Source: Buxus sempervirens | Taxonomy: Eukaryota; Streptophyta; Magnoliopsida; Buxales; Buxaceae | Direction of reading: 5' to 3' | Length of the DNA stretch: 64,000 nt | NCBI GenBank assembly: GCA_947561395.2 | Contig: OX387194.1 | Location: 13,936,048-14,000,047 of the forward strand | Translations under genes and position numbers: made by a program | In this document: in pieces, positions 12,297 to 23,638 of the stretch | How the letters are laid out: every line of letters begins with the position of its first letter | How positions within the stretch are numbered: the first letter of the stretch is position 1 | Notes under the pieces: model-generated | Seen by the model: the letters and a program-made list of their open reading frames with translations, nothing else | Databases searched by the model: none | Told to the model about the DNA's origin: nothing

Positions 12297-12799
12297 TAGG
12301 GATGTCAATTAGTTTGGCGTAAACTAAATTCCGATTGAACTAAACTGAAAAAATTTGGTTTGGTTTGATTTTCTTCACAATTTGGCTTAGTTTCAGTTTG
12401 AAAAAGTTCAAATTGAATGAGTTTGATTTGATTCACGGTTTAGGTGACTAATAAACCAAACCGAACCAAGAAAACCTGAACTATATTAGTATAATATATA
12501 TAATATGTATACGGAAAACCAAATTTTGTGGCTATATTATTATAATACATATAATACATATAATATGTATACAGAAAACCTGAACTATATTATTATAATA
12601 CATATAATATGAATTGCGTGTGAAAAGTGAACATAAATGTAAACTTTTGGTTTTTTGCTTCGATTTACGGTTTAATCAAGGTTTAAAATCATAAATTGAA
12701 ATTCAGTTTGGTACCGTTTTTCGTTTTAATCAACATAATTTAGTATAGTTTACATTTGCTAAAAAAAAACCAAACCAAACCAACCAAATTATTCCCCTA
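12297..12799. mobile_element. Non-autonomous hAT-type element, copy 2
   Basis: Same family as 2660-3323: TAGGGATGTCAATTAG at the left, AATTATTCCCCTA at the right. The flanks ATTTTGGC and ATTTTATT share 5 of 8 bases, a decayed target duplication. A local repeat of ATACATATAATATGTATAC lies at 12490-12610. Confidence 0.68.
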
Positions 12800-14169
12800 A
12801 TTTTATTTTAATATCGAACTAGTTGATTTACTCATGCTAACTTGCTAAGCACAAGAAGATATATTTTTCATACATAATATTTTATTAAATAATGTAAAAT
12901 ATATATTATTTTCTTTAAATTTATGAGTAGGAAATTTTGACAGTATATATGTTAAATAATGGACCAATAGTTTAAAAAATTACAAAACATAGAACAAGTG
13001 ATAAGAAAAAATATACTTTTTAATTAAAAAATTTTTTGATAGTAGACATATATTACTGTATATTGATTTGACAGATAATTGAGAACGAGTATACATATAT
13101 TTTGTTTAAATAATGGTTTAATTTTTTATAATTATAAATTAATGATACTTTTTTAAAATAATTGAGAATTAGTCTCATAATCTCTATCAAAATTAATGAT
13201 ACTTTTTGATAATTAATCAAATTAAAACAATAATGAGGGCATTTTTGGAAGACATCCTTTGTAAGCAATAAAATGACATTCATTCTCAATTATTTAAAAG
13301 AAATATTATTGTTCTCAAATTACCAAGAATTGGGTGACTAAATATGGATTATTTTTTTTAAGAAAATGACCAAAACCAATTTTCCCCACTAAAAACCAAT
13401 TCCCCAAAAATTTATGTAAAGGATAATGGATTATTTTTTTAAGAAATTTATCAGGTGAGAATTAGGTCTCCTTATTGGTAATGAATTATTTGTTGGGCCC
13501 TATTGCACTTTAATTTAGGTTATATCCTTGCATTTGCAAAAGTATATCTTTGATTGTTAAATTAGTTAAAGATAATTTTGGGGCTTTAGGACTCTAAAAA
13601 GATAACAATTAATTAAATAATTTAGTTAAAGATAATTTTGACATGGGCCCAAAAGGGCCATTGGAGAAACGGGGCTTATTCACATGGATGAGAGGGAGCG
13701 TAAGATAAGTTATTTTAATGTGAGCCCAAAAGGGACATTGGAGAAAGAAGGAGATGTCCACGTGGATGAGAGAGAGGATGGGGTTTGAAGACTCTATTTA
13801 TATATATTATATGATATGATTGGATTTTGGTTGGATTTTGATAATATTTAAAATTTTTTGGTTCCGATTAATAAATCGGTTCAAATATAGATTTAGCATG
13901 ATTTGAAATTTTCTCTTTTCAGGAATCAGTCTATTGATGATAATCTTGGTGCAAAAAATAACCAAAAAAAAGCATGGTTAAATTGAATCATGTTTAATTT
14001 TCTGATTTTCATATTCTGGGTCATGTTCCCAGACGGTGCAGCAATAAATGGCTCAAGCTCAAATTAGATCCCAAGAGCAATTTTAGTGGAAGGTGGAAGG
14101 TTCGAATCTTTTTGAGTAAGCTAATCTTTATGTTAGTCTTGTACGGTTCCTTTGTTATCATGTTTCGAC
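12800..14169. other. AT-rich spacer with a dispersed repeat at 13460-13800
   Basis: No gene. 13560-13790 carries two copies of a block centred on GGGCCCAAAAGGGCCATTGG followed by an ACATGGATGAGAG-type motif. The same block occurs on the opposite strand at 49500-49700 and on this strand at 50640, so it is a dispersed repeat, perhaps the end region of a DNA transposon family. The rest is AT-rich without structure I can name. Confidence 0.5.
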
Positions 14170-14485
14170 AAGGTGAGCATTTCTTCTAGAGCCATAATCC
14201 GGTGGTTCAGTGAAACCACCAGATGAGATGCATTTTAGGGTGTGGGTCCTACTATTGAAAAGTGCCATCCATCCATAAGTTTCATGCTAGAACCACTAAG
14301 TGGCTCCAGATGAAACGATCTCTTCAACAAGAGGTCTCTTTTGGGTCGAAACCCTTAAACCCAAAATTTTTCAAAAAGTCAACAAAATTTTTTTTTCTTG
14401 GGTCCTTTGGGAACCCTAAATCATCCTTAGGTATATGGATGGGTAATACATGGAATGATATCGTCTACAATGCAATAAAGCATTG

Positions 14486-14632
14486 GAAACTGAAACGGCT
14501 GTGAGATGCTGTCATGTGGAGTATCTCACGGTTATGTTTTTTCATTTATGTAAATGTGTCAGGTGGGTCTACTTAAATAAACACTAACTGTGAAATGCTC
14601 CACTTGGCAGCATCTCACGGTCAAATCAGTAT
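14486..14632. repeat. 147-bp insert between 18-bp direct repeats
   Basis: ACAATGCARTAAAGCATT occurs at 14468-14485 and 14633-14650. The insert between them has inverted ends built on TGAGATGCTG...CAGCATCTCA. It could be a very small DNA element with an unusually long flanking duplication, or a local rearrangement. The flanking motif is itself partly palindromic. Confidence 0.45.
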
Positions 14633-14919
14633 ACAATGCAGTAAAGCATTACAGACGACTTCACTCCGTAATACTTCGAATAGGGATTTATGTTGGAAAA
14701 TAAAGGCAAAATCTGCAGAATTCGTACCTCTAATCGCTCCAATAATCAGAAAATTAAGATTGACTGAAATATATATTGAAGTAGGTAAGGATGAGACATG
14801 TATTAGATCAGCTCTCTTTACGACATTTCGCAACTATGTGGAGAAGTTATGATGCAGCAGATGAACAATGCGATGCGCCAGGATACAGTAGCCTAGCCTG
14901 CTTGCTGTATATACGTTTC

Positions 14920-15766
14920 CTTTATAGAATCGTGGGCTTTCCACAGTCACAGCACTCGTAGACTTTCCTTTTACATGCAGTCGTCGAAGACAATAGGACA
15001 AGAAACCCTGGAACAATGAACTACGTGCAACTATAAGCGAAATACCAGTTGTTGAAAATCCATCGGTAACATTGGAAATCAGAGAGAAGATAAGGCAAAC
15101 ATGTGAAAAGGGGAAGCCAACAATGAAGAACCTACAAGTGAATGACACATTAAAGTCTCTGAACGGACTGAAATTAACTAAAGAAGATTTTGATGCTATT
15201 ATCATTCCGGTGTTGAATGCAAAAGAGAAAATCAAAATACATGATAGAGTAGAAGCAGATGTTTACGACGAAGAATTGAGGGAGTATCATATGATTCTAA
15301 AATACAAGAGCCGGAGTTAACCATCACAGACTTTCCTTTTATGTAGAGGTGTCAAGAGCGAAGGAAAAGACTCGGAAATGAAGAAGATGGGTGCAACAAA
15401 TCAGTGACACAACGCATGGAAAAGAATCAGAAAAAGAAACAATTCACCTATAGATCGATTTATTGTGCTTTCTTCTCTCTCTCTCTCTCTTTCCCCCTTT
15501 TTGTCTCTTGTTTTACGTTAGATTCGTTCCACAGTATTTGAACACAGAAGATTTGAGCATATTAAACAGAAACAATAGAAAATTGTTTGAAACATTGTGA
15601 CATTGTTGAAACTATAAACAACAGATGAACTCTATAGAGATGGCTAGTTTATGGATTCAACACTGATTAATTTGATTGCATTATCACAATAATAGTGGAA
15701 ATCAAATATTTTAATGCAAATAACAAAAACAACACCGAAAAGAATCAACTATTTGCCAAAAATTTA
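14920..15766 (+). pseudogene. B3-domain gene copy 3, scrambled fragments
   Basis: Two pieces lie in the wrong order. First is a C-terminal piece at about 14929-15020 that reads SWAFHSHSTRRLSFYMQSSK, matching WPFRG...RLSFYIEVSK of copy 6. Then comes an N-terminal and central piece at 15024-15320 that reads VVENPSVTLEIREKIRQTC and continues through LKSLNGLKLTKEDFDAIIIP to DVYDEELREYHMILK before a stop. The 3' UTR follows (CATGGAAAAGAATCAG, then a CT tract). The B3 core with the TGGW motif is absent. It lies inside the candidate TIR element. Confidence 0.72.
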
Positions 15767-15945
15767 GAGATCGTTTCATCTTGTGCCACTCAGTGGTACC
15801 AGTGTGAAAGGTGTGGGTGAATCGTGCAAATGGATACCACTTCCCAATAGGGGGTCCACACCCCCAAAATACATCCCAGTTGGTAGTTTCACTAAACCAC
15901 CGGGGTTTGGTTCCAGAAGAAATGCGTTCATTTTAAATCGTTTGG

Positions 15946-17612
15946 TGTGCGACCATAATATGTCTGAAAATCACCTGTAGTTTGTGCCGCAATAGTGAGT
16001 GCTGCGCTAGGATGGAAATTTTCATCCCGGACTGCCCGGTTTGGCCTTGTTTATATTGGGCTTTGGAACTAGGGGCGGGTTTTGGACCTTTTGGTGAACC
16101 CGAATCCGTCCCCATCGGGTTGGTAGTGGGTCAAGTCTGACCCACGCGGGTTTTGGACCTTTTGGTGAACCAGAATCCATCCCTATCGGGTTGGTAGCGG
16201 GGCAAGTTTGACCCGGCTGGCATATAAAATACAAAAGAAAATTTAATTTTAAGAAAATAGTATATATACATTAATAAAATATGTATTTCTATATATACTA
16301 TAAATGAAAGTAATATTTAAAATACATTAAAAATAACATTTCAAGGCCCCTAAACATTAGGGTCGGGTTTGGGCAAGTTAATGTTAGCCCGGCCCAAACC
16401 GGCTGGACTCCAAATAAGTTTTTTCCGTTTTTTTTTCTTTTGAAATTGAGTCTAATACTTTTGAGGAAGCCAGCTAGCCTAATAGGCTCTAACTAGGACT
16501 GTCTTTTTCTTTTTTTTTTTAATAATATAATAACTAGGACTGTCAACGGGGTCGAATACGACTGAATTCAAATATTAAAAAAAAAAAAAAACAGTTTTGG
16601 TTTTAATTTATTTGAGTTCGAAATTGAGGTTCTTATATTTTATTAATTTAGTTTTGGTTTAAGAGGGTTCATTAAGTGGCTTAACCGACAATTAATTCGT
16701 TGAATCGCCTGGTCTCTAATAATACAGACAAAAGGCCTTAAGGCCTCTAAAGTTGTTATAAAGACAAAAGAGGTGGTTGTTATTTCCTTTAAAATAGTTG
16801 ATTATAATATAAATAATGAAGATTAAATCAACTATTTATATCCCAGTTAATAACTTGCACCAGTATTCAACATATGTAATAATATTCATTATAATACAAA
16901 TAATTAAGATTAAAAGTAGGTTAGAATTAAAGTATATATATAATTTGAATATTCGATGGAATATGACGAATTTTGTAATCGTATTTGAATTTATTCAAAT
17001 ATTGATATCCTTAACCTTACTCAATCCGACACATACAATTATACAAATTGGAATATTCAAATCGGGTCGGATAAAAATTCGACCCATCGATGCCTCTAGC
17101 TGTGATCAACATTAAATTTATTGTGATTTAGAGAAAATTCTAACATGGATTGTAAAACAGTAGGAAGCCAAAAAAAAAACAATATTATTTAAAATATGAG
17201 CCCAAAGAGCTGGGCCGGGGTTAGGCAAGCCCTAACCCCTAATTACTAATATGCAAGGGGAGGTGCCTTTCAGTGACTATGTACATGGAGTATAGGTTAT
17301 AACAGAGTACAGATCAATAAAGTCATATGGTAGAGGATTTCTACATAAAATTTGGATCTGTTTTGAATTGCACATAATCAAGAACTGGAGTTCAAATCCT
17401 TTATGACTGTAATGTGGCAGGTTAGGATTTAGCCCAACTCACTTATTATTTTTATATATTTAAAATGTTATTTTCATATATATATAATTATAATTATAAT
17501 TTATATATCCTATTTTAAGAACACAACTTTATACATTGTAGGCTTGTGAGAAAACTAAGAAGAAAAAATAATAATAAATGAAGACATTTGAAAGTAGTTA
17601 GACATAGCATGC
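15946..17612. other. Non-genic repeats
   Basis: No gene. 16081-16220 holds a 71-bp tandem duplication centred on TTTTGGACCTTTTGGTGAAC. Starting at 16535, TAGGACTGTCAACGGGGTCG pairs loosely with CGACCCATCGATGCCTCTA ending at 17098, which suggests an old hAT-type MITE without a recognisable target duplication. The remainder is AT-rich. Confidence 0.45.
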
Positions 17613-17710
17613 ATTAGGGAGGAAATGGAGGAGAGTAAGTTAAGATATTTTGGTCGTATAAAGCAAAGACCTAGAGATGCACGTATAAGGTATGAGAGTA
17701 TGCATATTCA
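17613..17710 (+). mobile_element. LINE ORF2 tail fragment
   Basis: The plus strand reads EEMEESKLRYFGRIKQRPRD (about 17619-17678) and continues ARIRYES. This resembles the conserved end of plant LINE reverse-transcriptase proteins, in which a EEKMRE..LRWFGHV.RRP.DAP.RR phrase is typical. Only about 30 codons are present, so it is a scrap of a dead element, bordering B3 copy 4. Confidence 0.6.
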
Positions 17711-18595
17711 TTAGGGTTTGGATTCGTGCTATTGGCATTTGGATTCTCTCCGGTTAACTTGTCATGGTATGAACTCAAACTCTTTGACTTGAATTTTTTA
17801 CCGTATTCTAGCTTTTAATTGCGTTAAATTCGCTAATTTTTGAACAATCTACGTCTGTCTCGATTTGAAGATAAATTTTCCACAAATATTTGTTCTCCTA
17901 TTAGTCTGCTTATGCAATCAAATTAATCACTCTTGAATCCTCAAATTAGCCATCTCTATAAAGTTTATCTGCTGTTTATAGTTTCAACAATCTCACAATG
18001 CTTCAAGCAATTTTCTCATGTTTCTGTTTAATGTGCTCAAATTTAGAACAAATCTCACCCAAAACAAAAGACAAAAACTAATTAAGATGAATTCTTTCTT
18101 TTTCTGACTCTTTTCCATGCGTAATATCCAAATGATTTGTTGTCTACAAGTGCTATGAAGGTGGAAAGCCCACAATGTCAGTGTCTTTATAGGGTTTCAA
18201 CTCAAGTTCACTCCAGATATCCGCCACTCTCTCGTAAGAACATGAAACTTAAAAACTCTGGAACGTATTGCAGCATCATATGTTACTTACTGACTTCTTC
18301 GTTGTAAACATCTAACTCTACTCCTTCGTGGATTTTGATTCTCTCTTCTTCTCCCAACAAGGAAGGATAATAGCTTCAAAATCTTCTTCAGATAATTCCA
18401 GTTTATTCAGAGATGTAAGCGTGCCATTCATTTGTAGTTTCTTCATTATTGGCTCCTCCTTTTTACTTGTTTGCATTATCTTCCTTCTAGTTCCCATTTT
18501 AGTGATTAATTTCTTTGACAACTTGTATTTAACTCTGATTCTTTGCCTTCAACCTGTAGAATCATGAAAAATGCCAAGTTAGATGAGTAGTATTG
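17690..18595 (-). pseudogene. B3-domain gene copy 4, inverted pseudogene
   Basis: On the minus strand the frame at 18521-18318 reads KKLQMNGTLTSLNKLELSEE then DFEAIILP, matching the start of the B3 domain in copy 6. It runs on as a disrupted B3 core (18300-18150, ending WAFHLHST) and a 3' region down to 17690. The middle segment that copies 2 and 7 lack is present here (LMLQYVPE...), so its absence there is a derived deletion. Frame breaks make it a pseudogene. Confidence 0.7.
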
Positions 18596-18599
18596 TGTT

Positions 18600-18855
18600 A
18601 AAAGTGGAACAAATCTGGCCTAAAACAAGATGTAGACCACCATTCCTACTAAAAGCCCAAATTGATAGTATAAGTGAACTTTATATATTTAATATATTCC
18701 TTAACACTCCCCGTAGGTCAGACTCAAACCCATTTTTTTAGGGGACCCATTTTTAAGGAGACCCTACACGTGGAATATTTTTCTCAATAAGTGGAGTGGA
18801 GGTTTGAACCCAAGACCTCAACATTTACCTAAGGCTATGATACCAAGTAGAAAAA
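18600..18855 (-). mobile_element. TRIM/Copia-like LTR remnant
   Basis: On the minus strand a primer-binding-site-like phrase TGGTATCATAGCC (18834-18846) is followed about 130 bp later by a purine tract ACGGGGAGTG (near 18705-18714) and then LTR-like sequence to about 18600. This order (PBS, purine tract, LTR) is that of a small terminal-repeat retroelement whose other LTR is missing. Fossil. It separates B3 copies 4 and 5. Confidence 0.45.
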
Positions 18856-19653
18856 AAAGAAAGAGAGAAAAGAAAGTACAATAAATCTATCTATAGATGA
18901 ATTGTTTCTTCTTCTGATTCTTTTCCATGCGTCGTGTCCAACTGATTTCTTGTCTGATCCAATTTATCCGTCTTCTTGGTGCCTTTGAGTGCCTTCTTAC
19001 TTCATTTTTCAGAGTTTCTGGTTCTATTCCCAGACAACTCTATGTAAAAGGGAAGTCTACAAGTGCTATGATCGTGTCTTCATCGGGCTTCAACCCAAAT
19101 CCTCTTCAGATAATTTAAATCCTTCCAGATATGTAATGGTGTCATCCTTTTGCACTTCCTGCATTAGTGGGATCCTTAATGATGCAATTGACTACATAAA
19201 AAAACAAAACAAATAGCAAGCACAGATTAAAAAAATATTCAAGATTGTCCTTAGGAATGAGGAACAGAGAGAAAGATGGAGGGTGGGAGGGAGAGGCAGC
19301 AAGTAAATCGTGATATATAACAAAAAAAAAGATAACCAAATTAAGAATGGTCAAGTTTTATATCAAATGATCTCCAATGCATGTATCTGTAGAAACCCAT
19401 TTAAGAACGCAATGAGAAATTTCAAGAGGCAAGAATGTGAAGTTTAGCTTCAGTCTCTCTCTTGAAAAAAAACTTATCCTAATTAGCTTTACGCCTTCCT
19501 CAGTGTTTTTGTCCTTTTTTACTCTTAACAATTTTTATGCACTGAAACATAAACTCGTACACCAGTTTGTCTCAAATATCTGTAGGTGTCTAGTCATAGG
19601 CAACATTTTTTTTTTTTTTTTATCAGACTCGTCATCAAATTCTTGACATCATC

Positions 19654-19658
19654 TTCTT

Positions 19659-19709
<51 letters not shown>

Positions 19710-19715
19710 GTAATG
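19654..19715 (-). mobile_element. Poly(A)-only retroposition scar
   Basis: A T48 run (19661-19708) plus GGTAATG is flanked by a perfect 17-bp direct repeat AAATTCTTGACATCATC (19637-19653 and 19716-19732). This is what an extremely 5'-truncated minus-strand SINE or LINE insertion leaves: a target duplication and almost only tail. Confidence 0.72.
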
Positions 19716-19821
19716 AAATTCTTGACATCATCGAGACTAGTCATAGGCAACATATGCATTAATCCCTGAGACTAGTCATAGGCAACATATGCATTAATCC
19801 CTGAGAGCTCACATTAATTGG

Positions 19822-19998
19822 GTATCTTTTTTTTTTTTTTTTTGAAACTCAGGTATCCGGGCCCACTTAAGCTCAACTTTTTTTTTATTTTTACACTCAC
19901 TAATCCTAGTCCCCGAGAATTCTCCAGATAAGTCTAACGAGGATCCACAAGGTCGGAGGAAGTTTAAGGCCCTGACGGAGCACCTTCAAGCCCCAATC
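19822..19998 (-). mobile_element. Diverged SINE-like element
   Basis: Next to a T-run, GAAACTCAGGTATCCGGGCC parallels GGAACTCAGGGTATCCGAGC of the SINE at 3986. Shared phrases such as ACTAATCCT and AGTCTAA follow in the same order. Flanking duplication not found. Confidence 0.5.
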
Positions 19999-20624
19999 CT
20001 TGACCACCATTATTTTATTTCAAGATTTAGATCTGAATAAATACCAAACAATATAATAATAATAAGAAAGAAATTTCGTACCCAACCACGGTCCGAAATC
20101 AAGATCCGAATATGAATCCGGCAATGTTGTCATTTAGTATTCAATATTTTATTGTTTCTAAACAGCCATTCGGTGGCCGTAGAGGCCTTTATATAGAGTC
20201 TCCGGCTGAGAATCTTTTCATTCGCCAGCGATGTGGGATGAGAAGTCTTTCAAGTCTTAACCATCTTGATTTGGCCGTTAAAGATCTAATAACATGTGCC
20301 CGGGCTTCATGATGATGATTCCTGGACTCTCAAATACAAACAGTCTACGTAACAAGGGTCCCATTAACGGTCTACGTAACAAGGGTGAAACCATGGTTGA
20401 ACCATGGAGCTGTTTGATGCCATTACCTGAACTGTGAAGTTTTAGATTCAGTCCCTCTCTTGAAAACATTAAAATATATATATATATATATCCTAATTAG
20501 CTCTATGGCTTCGTTTTGTTCTTTTTTCTTAAACAATTTTTGTATTGAACCATAAACTCATCACCAGTTTGTAGCCTTTCATCCATTAGCCTAAGACCTG
20601 TTTTAGCTTACCTGTAGGTCTCTA

Positions 20625-20790
20625 GCCATAGGTAACGGGTGGATTAATTGGGTAAACCCACCCTGATCCGCCCCCTAAATGGTTCCAGTTTGGCAGCCTT
20701 AAATCAGTTTAGGGTTTAGCTCAACCCGACCCGAACCCACCATAACCCAAACTTTAATATATACCTTAAGATATATATTTTGACATATTG
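20625..20790. repeat. Partial hAT-type MITE
   Basis: CCACCCTGATCCGCCCCCTAA and the sequence after it align with the left half of the element at 44265-44614 (CCACCCTGCCCCACCCCCTAA). No right end is visible. Confidence 0.45.
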
Positions 20791-21960
20791 TGTCAGTAGA
20801 ACGGATTCTAGATCCAAATTCGTCCGGAATAGTTGAATACAGAATATGTTATTTCATCTATGGAATTGAATAGGCGGTTAACAAGTTTTAGATTAGACTA
20901 AATGAATCCATACTAAAAAAAAATTTTGCCTGACTAAGATCAACTTAGTAGAAGCTTGGGATTTATTTGTTTATGTATACTAGAACTGGGGAGAATATTC
21001 CCCCAAATTCTGACCCTCCTCTTTTCTTCCAAGGATTATCCTCAACAAACAAAACAATCCCTAGCTATAACTGTGCACACCCGCGTCAATTCGGGTCACG
21101 CCGGCACGCGGATGCCAATCTGGGTTTGTGGTTAACTCGCTTTTGGTGCGGTTCTATGTGATCTGCACTTAGCCGGCTGGGTTAAGAGCCGCCACCACCT
21201 ATTGAGTTCGGGTGTAGGTGATCACCCAGGTTTAAAAATGGTCTAGTCAAGAGACTCAACTGAGTGACCCAGGGAAGTCCTTAGACACCCTGGATCACCC
21301 TACAACGTACAGGTTCCCACAAGTTGATGATTGGACTAATCCTAACATGCCACATCACACGTCTCTTGGCTCCCATGGTTCGATTGGCGTTGGACCGGTG
21401 TGGTTCAATCCAAGGCCAAGTAAGCCCTTTCTGGGTTTGGTTTATTTTGGTCTTTTATACAAATTAAATCCATGGGTTGTGGGCCAATTCCTGATTGGGC
21501 CCCTCAGTAGGCCCAATTCTTGGGGTTCCATTTTGCCGGAACTGTTGGAGGTCTTTCTTTTAAATCTTGTGGGCCATTTAATGGTTTGGGCCTAAGGGGG
21601 TCGAGTAAACCTTTCACTGTAACTGGGTTGTTTGTGTAATCATTCATCCACTAATGAGATTTATACAAGGGTATAGTGGGGATCGGGGATTTACAACCAA
21701 TTCACCATAAAACAAGAACATGTGGAGCCTTTAATTCCCTTCCAGCCTAGTAGGGCATAGCAATCGCAAGCAACTTGATCGCACTTTAACCCTCTCTCTC
21801 TCTCTCCAACAAATCAAACATCTTTTCCCTACTTTTTTATCCATTTCTCTTAATCTTATCTAGTCTCTCTCTCCAACGGACCCAAGGATCATCCCTTTTA
21901 CCTCCATTTTTTTTAATTATCTTTAATTAATTTCCCCTCCTTTAGGACTCTCATCTCTAA

Positions 21961-23002
21961 GGTACTGTTTAGTAATGCTTTTCAAAAGTGTTTTTTGCTT
22001 TTGAAAGCAAAAGTATTGTTTGATTATGCACACATGAAGCAATTTATAAGAAGCAAAAAAACAATTTCATTGCTTTTCAAAAGAAGTATAAAAATGTTGC
22101 TTCTTACTTTAACCATAAATTTGCTTTCTTACTTCTAAAACCATCGACACAAAACTAGGCCGGAAAAAAATTGACCCATCATGTCCAATCCAACCCAAAT
22201 AAACGGGTTCAGGTTGACCCGTGTAATAGTTGGGTCGGGATGGGGATTTAGTAACCCATTCGTATTTAGATCAACTCAAATATAGCCTAATAATGATCCG
22301 TTTAACCTGATAATGACCTGTTTAACATGATAATGACCCGTTTAACACAATAATGACCTGCTTAACCCGATAATGATCCGTTCAACCCGATAATGACCCT
22401 TTTAACACAATAATGGCTTGTTTAACACGATAATGGCCCGTTTAACCCAATAATGACCCGTTTAATCCGATAATGATCCGTTTAACCCGATAATGACCTG
22501 TTTAACTCGATAATGGCCCGTTTAACTCGATAATGACTCGTTTAACCTGATAATGACCCGTTTAACCCTAAATTGTATCACTAATTCGCATTATTTTGTA
22601 TTAGTGTATATTTTTATAATTAAAAAATAAAACAATTTTAATCGAATTGGTGGGTTGAACTCAATTATTGGTGAGTTGGGTTTGGCTTTGGGTTTTCCCA
22701 ACCCACCAATAAACATATTCAACTTGAACTAACCCGATTATTGCTCAACCCGTTAAAATATACGTCAAGTATATTTTTAAGTAAAATGCATCAACTATTT
22801 ACTGTAGTTTTATATAATAGCATAAAAACAATTAATTTATATGCTACTGTAATTACCAAACATGCTTTTTTGCTTCTTAGTAGCAAAGCAAAAGTTTACC
22901 AAACAGCTTTGCTTCAACAAAAGATCTTCTGAAAAGTAGAAAAGTACTTTTTGCCTTCTTGCTTTTAAAAGCAAAAAAGCAAAAGTGTTACCAAACAAAG
23001 CC
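21961..23002. mobile_element. Non-autonomous PIF/Harbinger-type element nested in the solo LTR
   Basis: The left end GGTACTGTTTAGTAATGC and the right end, reversed GGCTTTGTTTGGTAACAC, are inverted repeats continuing through AAAAGCAAAAAGC-rich sequence. The target duplication is TAA (21958-21960 and 23003-23005), the 3-bp TWA target of Harbinger elements. The interior carries the 20-bp minisatellite at 22282-22565. No transposase. Same family type as 45222-46074. Confidence 0.8.
22282..22565. repeat. 20-bp minisatellite, about 14 units
   Basis: Units of the form GATAATGACCCGTTTAACCC, 20 bp each, with scattered substitutions (ACCCG/ACCTG/GCCCG; AACCC/AACAC/AACTC). The array is wholly inside the Harbinger-type element. 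Confidence 0.92.
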
Positions 23003-23638
23003 TAAATCTCCTACTTAAATTCAAACACTCCATTTTTTATTTTTATCTTTAAATTCATCCCTATCCACATCACTCATGACATGTGGCAAGCTGCTAGGGT
23101 GGCAATTATGCAATTTTAATCGGTGACATATGCCTTTCCAAAGAATTTTAAAAAGCCTCCCTTAAATTTGTGATAATTGCACAAAATCCCTTTGTGTCAA
23201 AATTACCATTTTGCCCTTCACTTGTCCATTTTCTGAATTTCTTGTTCTTTTGAAGTTTTAGGACTTGTGCACATTTCCATTTAGACCCGTGCAAAATTAG
23301 GGTGCTTACAATAACAACCCCTTTTTACCGATTTGTTACTCCACATCAACATAACCAAACAGTGTATGATTTGATCTCTTGCTGGAGTTGTTTCTAAGTG
23401 GGCCCAACGTAATTTACTATGCTTGTGGCGTGCAATCCCCTAGTATTAAGAAGAACGAGCGTGCAATCTCTTGGTATTAAGAAGAAAGGCTTACATACTG
23501 ACCATTTATTTAATTTCTAATATTATATAATTTCTTCTATTGCAAAATCTTTAATTTTCTTCTAATGTCTCAAAATTAATTTCTAGCTTAAGTTTGGCTA
23601 GGTTTAGCTTCATAGTTGGCAATTTTCTTTGCTCAATG

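Larger units (their letters stand above)
14170..15945. mobile_element. Candidate gene-carrying TIR element (Pack-type) with B3 copy 3
   Basis: Two diverged inverted repeats of about 150 bp face each other: 14178-14325 and, reversed, 15767-15925. Shared motifs include GCATTTCTTCT, CCGGTGGTT, GTGAAAC and AGATGAAACGATCTCT. B3-derived sequence abuts the inner edge of the right repeat at about 15766. The left inner part (14326-14860) has unrelated coding-like sequence. This is the architecture of TIR elements that carry host gene fragments. The outer ends and a target duplication are not resolved, so two separate MITEs in opposite orientation remain possible. Confidence 0.5.
18870..20640 (-). pseudogene. 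B3-domain gene copy 5, inverted pseudogene
   Basis: Minus-strand blocks match copies 6 and 7. The 3' UTR and tail (CATGGAAAAGAATCAG reversed at 18918-18933) and a short, frame-broken B3 remnant (19030-19130) come first. The intron segment GTCAACTGCATCATTAGGG reversed follows near 19185, and then upstream sequence to 20640. The upstream block occurs twice (19437-19610 and 20430-20640). Insertions include a poly(A) scar (19654-19715) and a SINE-like piece (19822-19998). No usable reading frame. Confidence 0.6.
21072..23310 (-). mobile_element. Solo LTR with perfect TSD, TGTCAGCACC family
   Basis: The ends are TGTGCACACC and GGGTGCTTACA in window orientation (reverse of the 5091 copy). Identical 5-bp flanks ATAAC lie at 21067-21071 and 23311-23315. 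There is no internal domain, so it is a solo LTR formed by LTR-LTR recombination. After removing the nested Harbinger element (21961-23002) the LTR itself is about 1.2 kb. Blocks shared with siblings include GGGAAGTCCTTAGACACCC. Fossil. Confidence 0.88.

Noticed and set aside
22282-22565. CRISPR-like array
   Set aside because: Units are contiguous 20-bp repeats without spacers, in a plant nuclear context, so it is a minisatellite.
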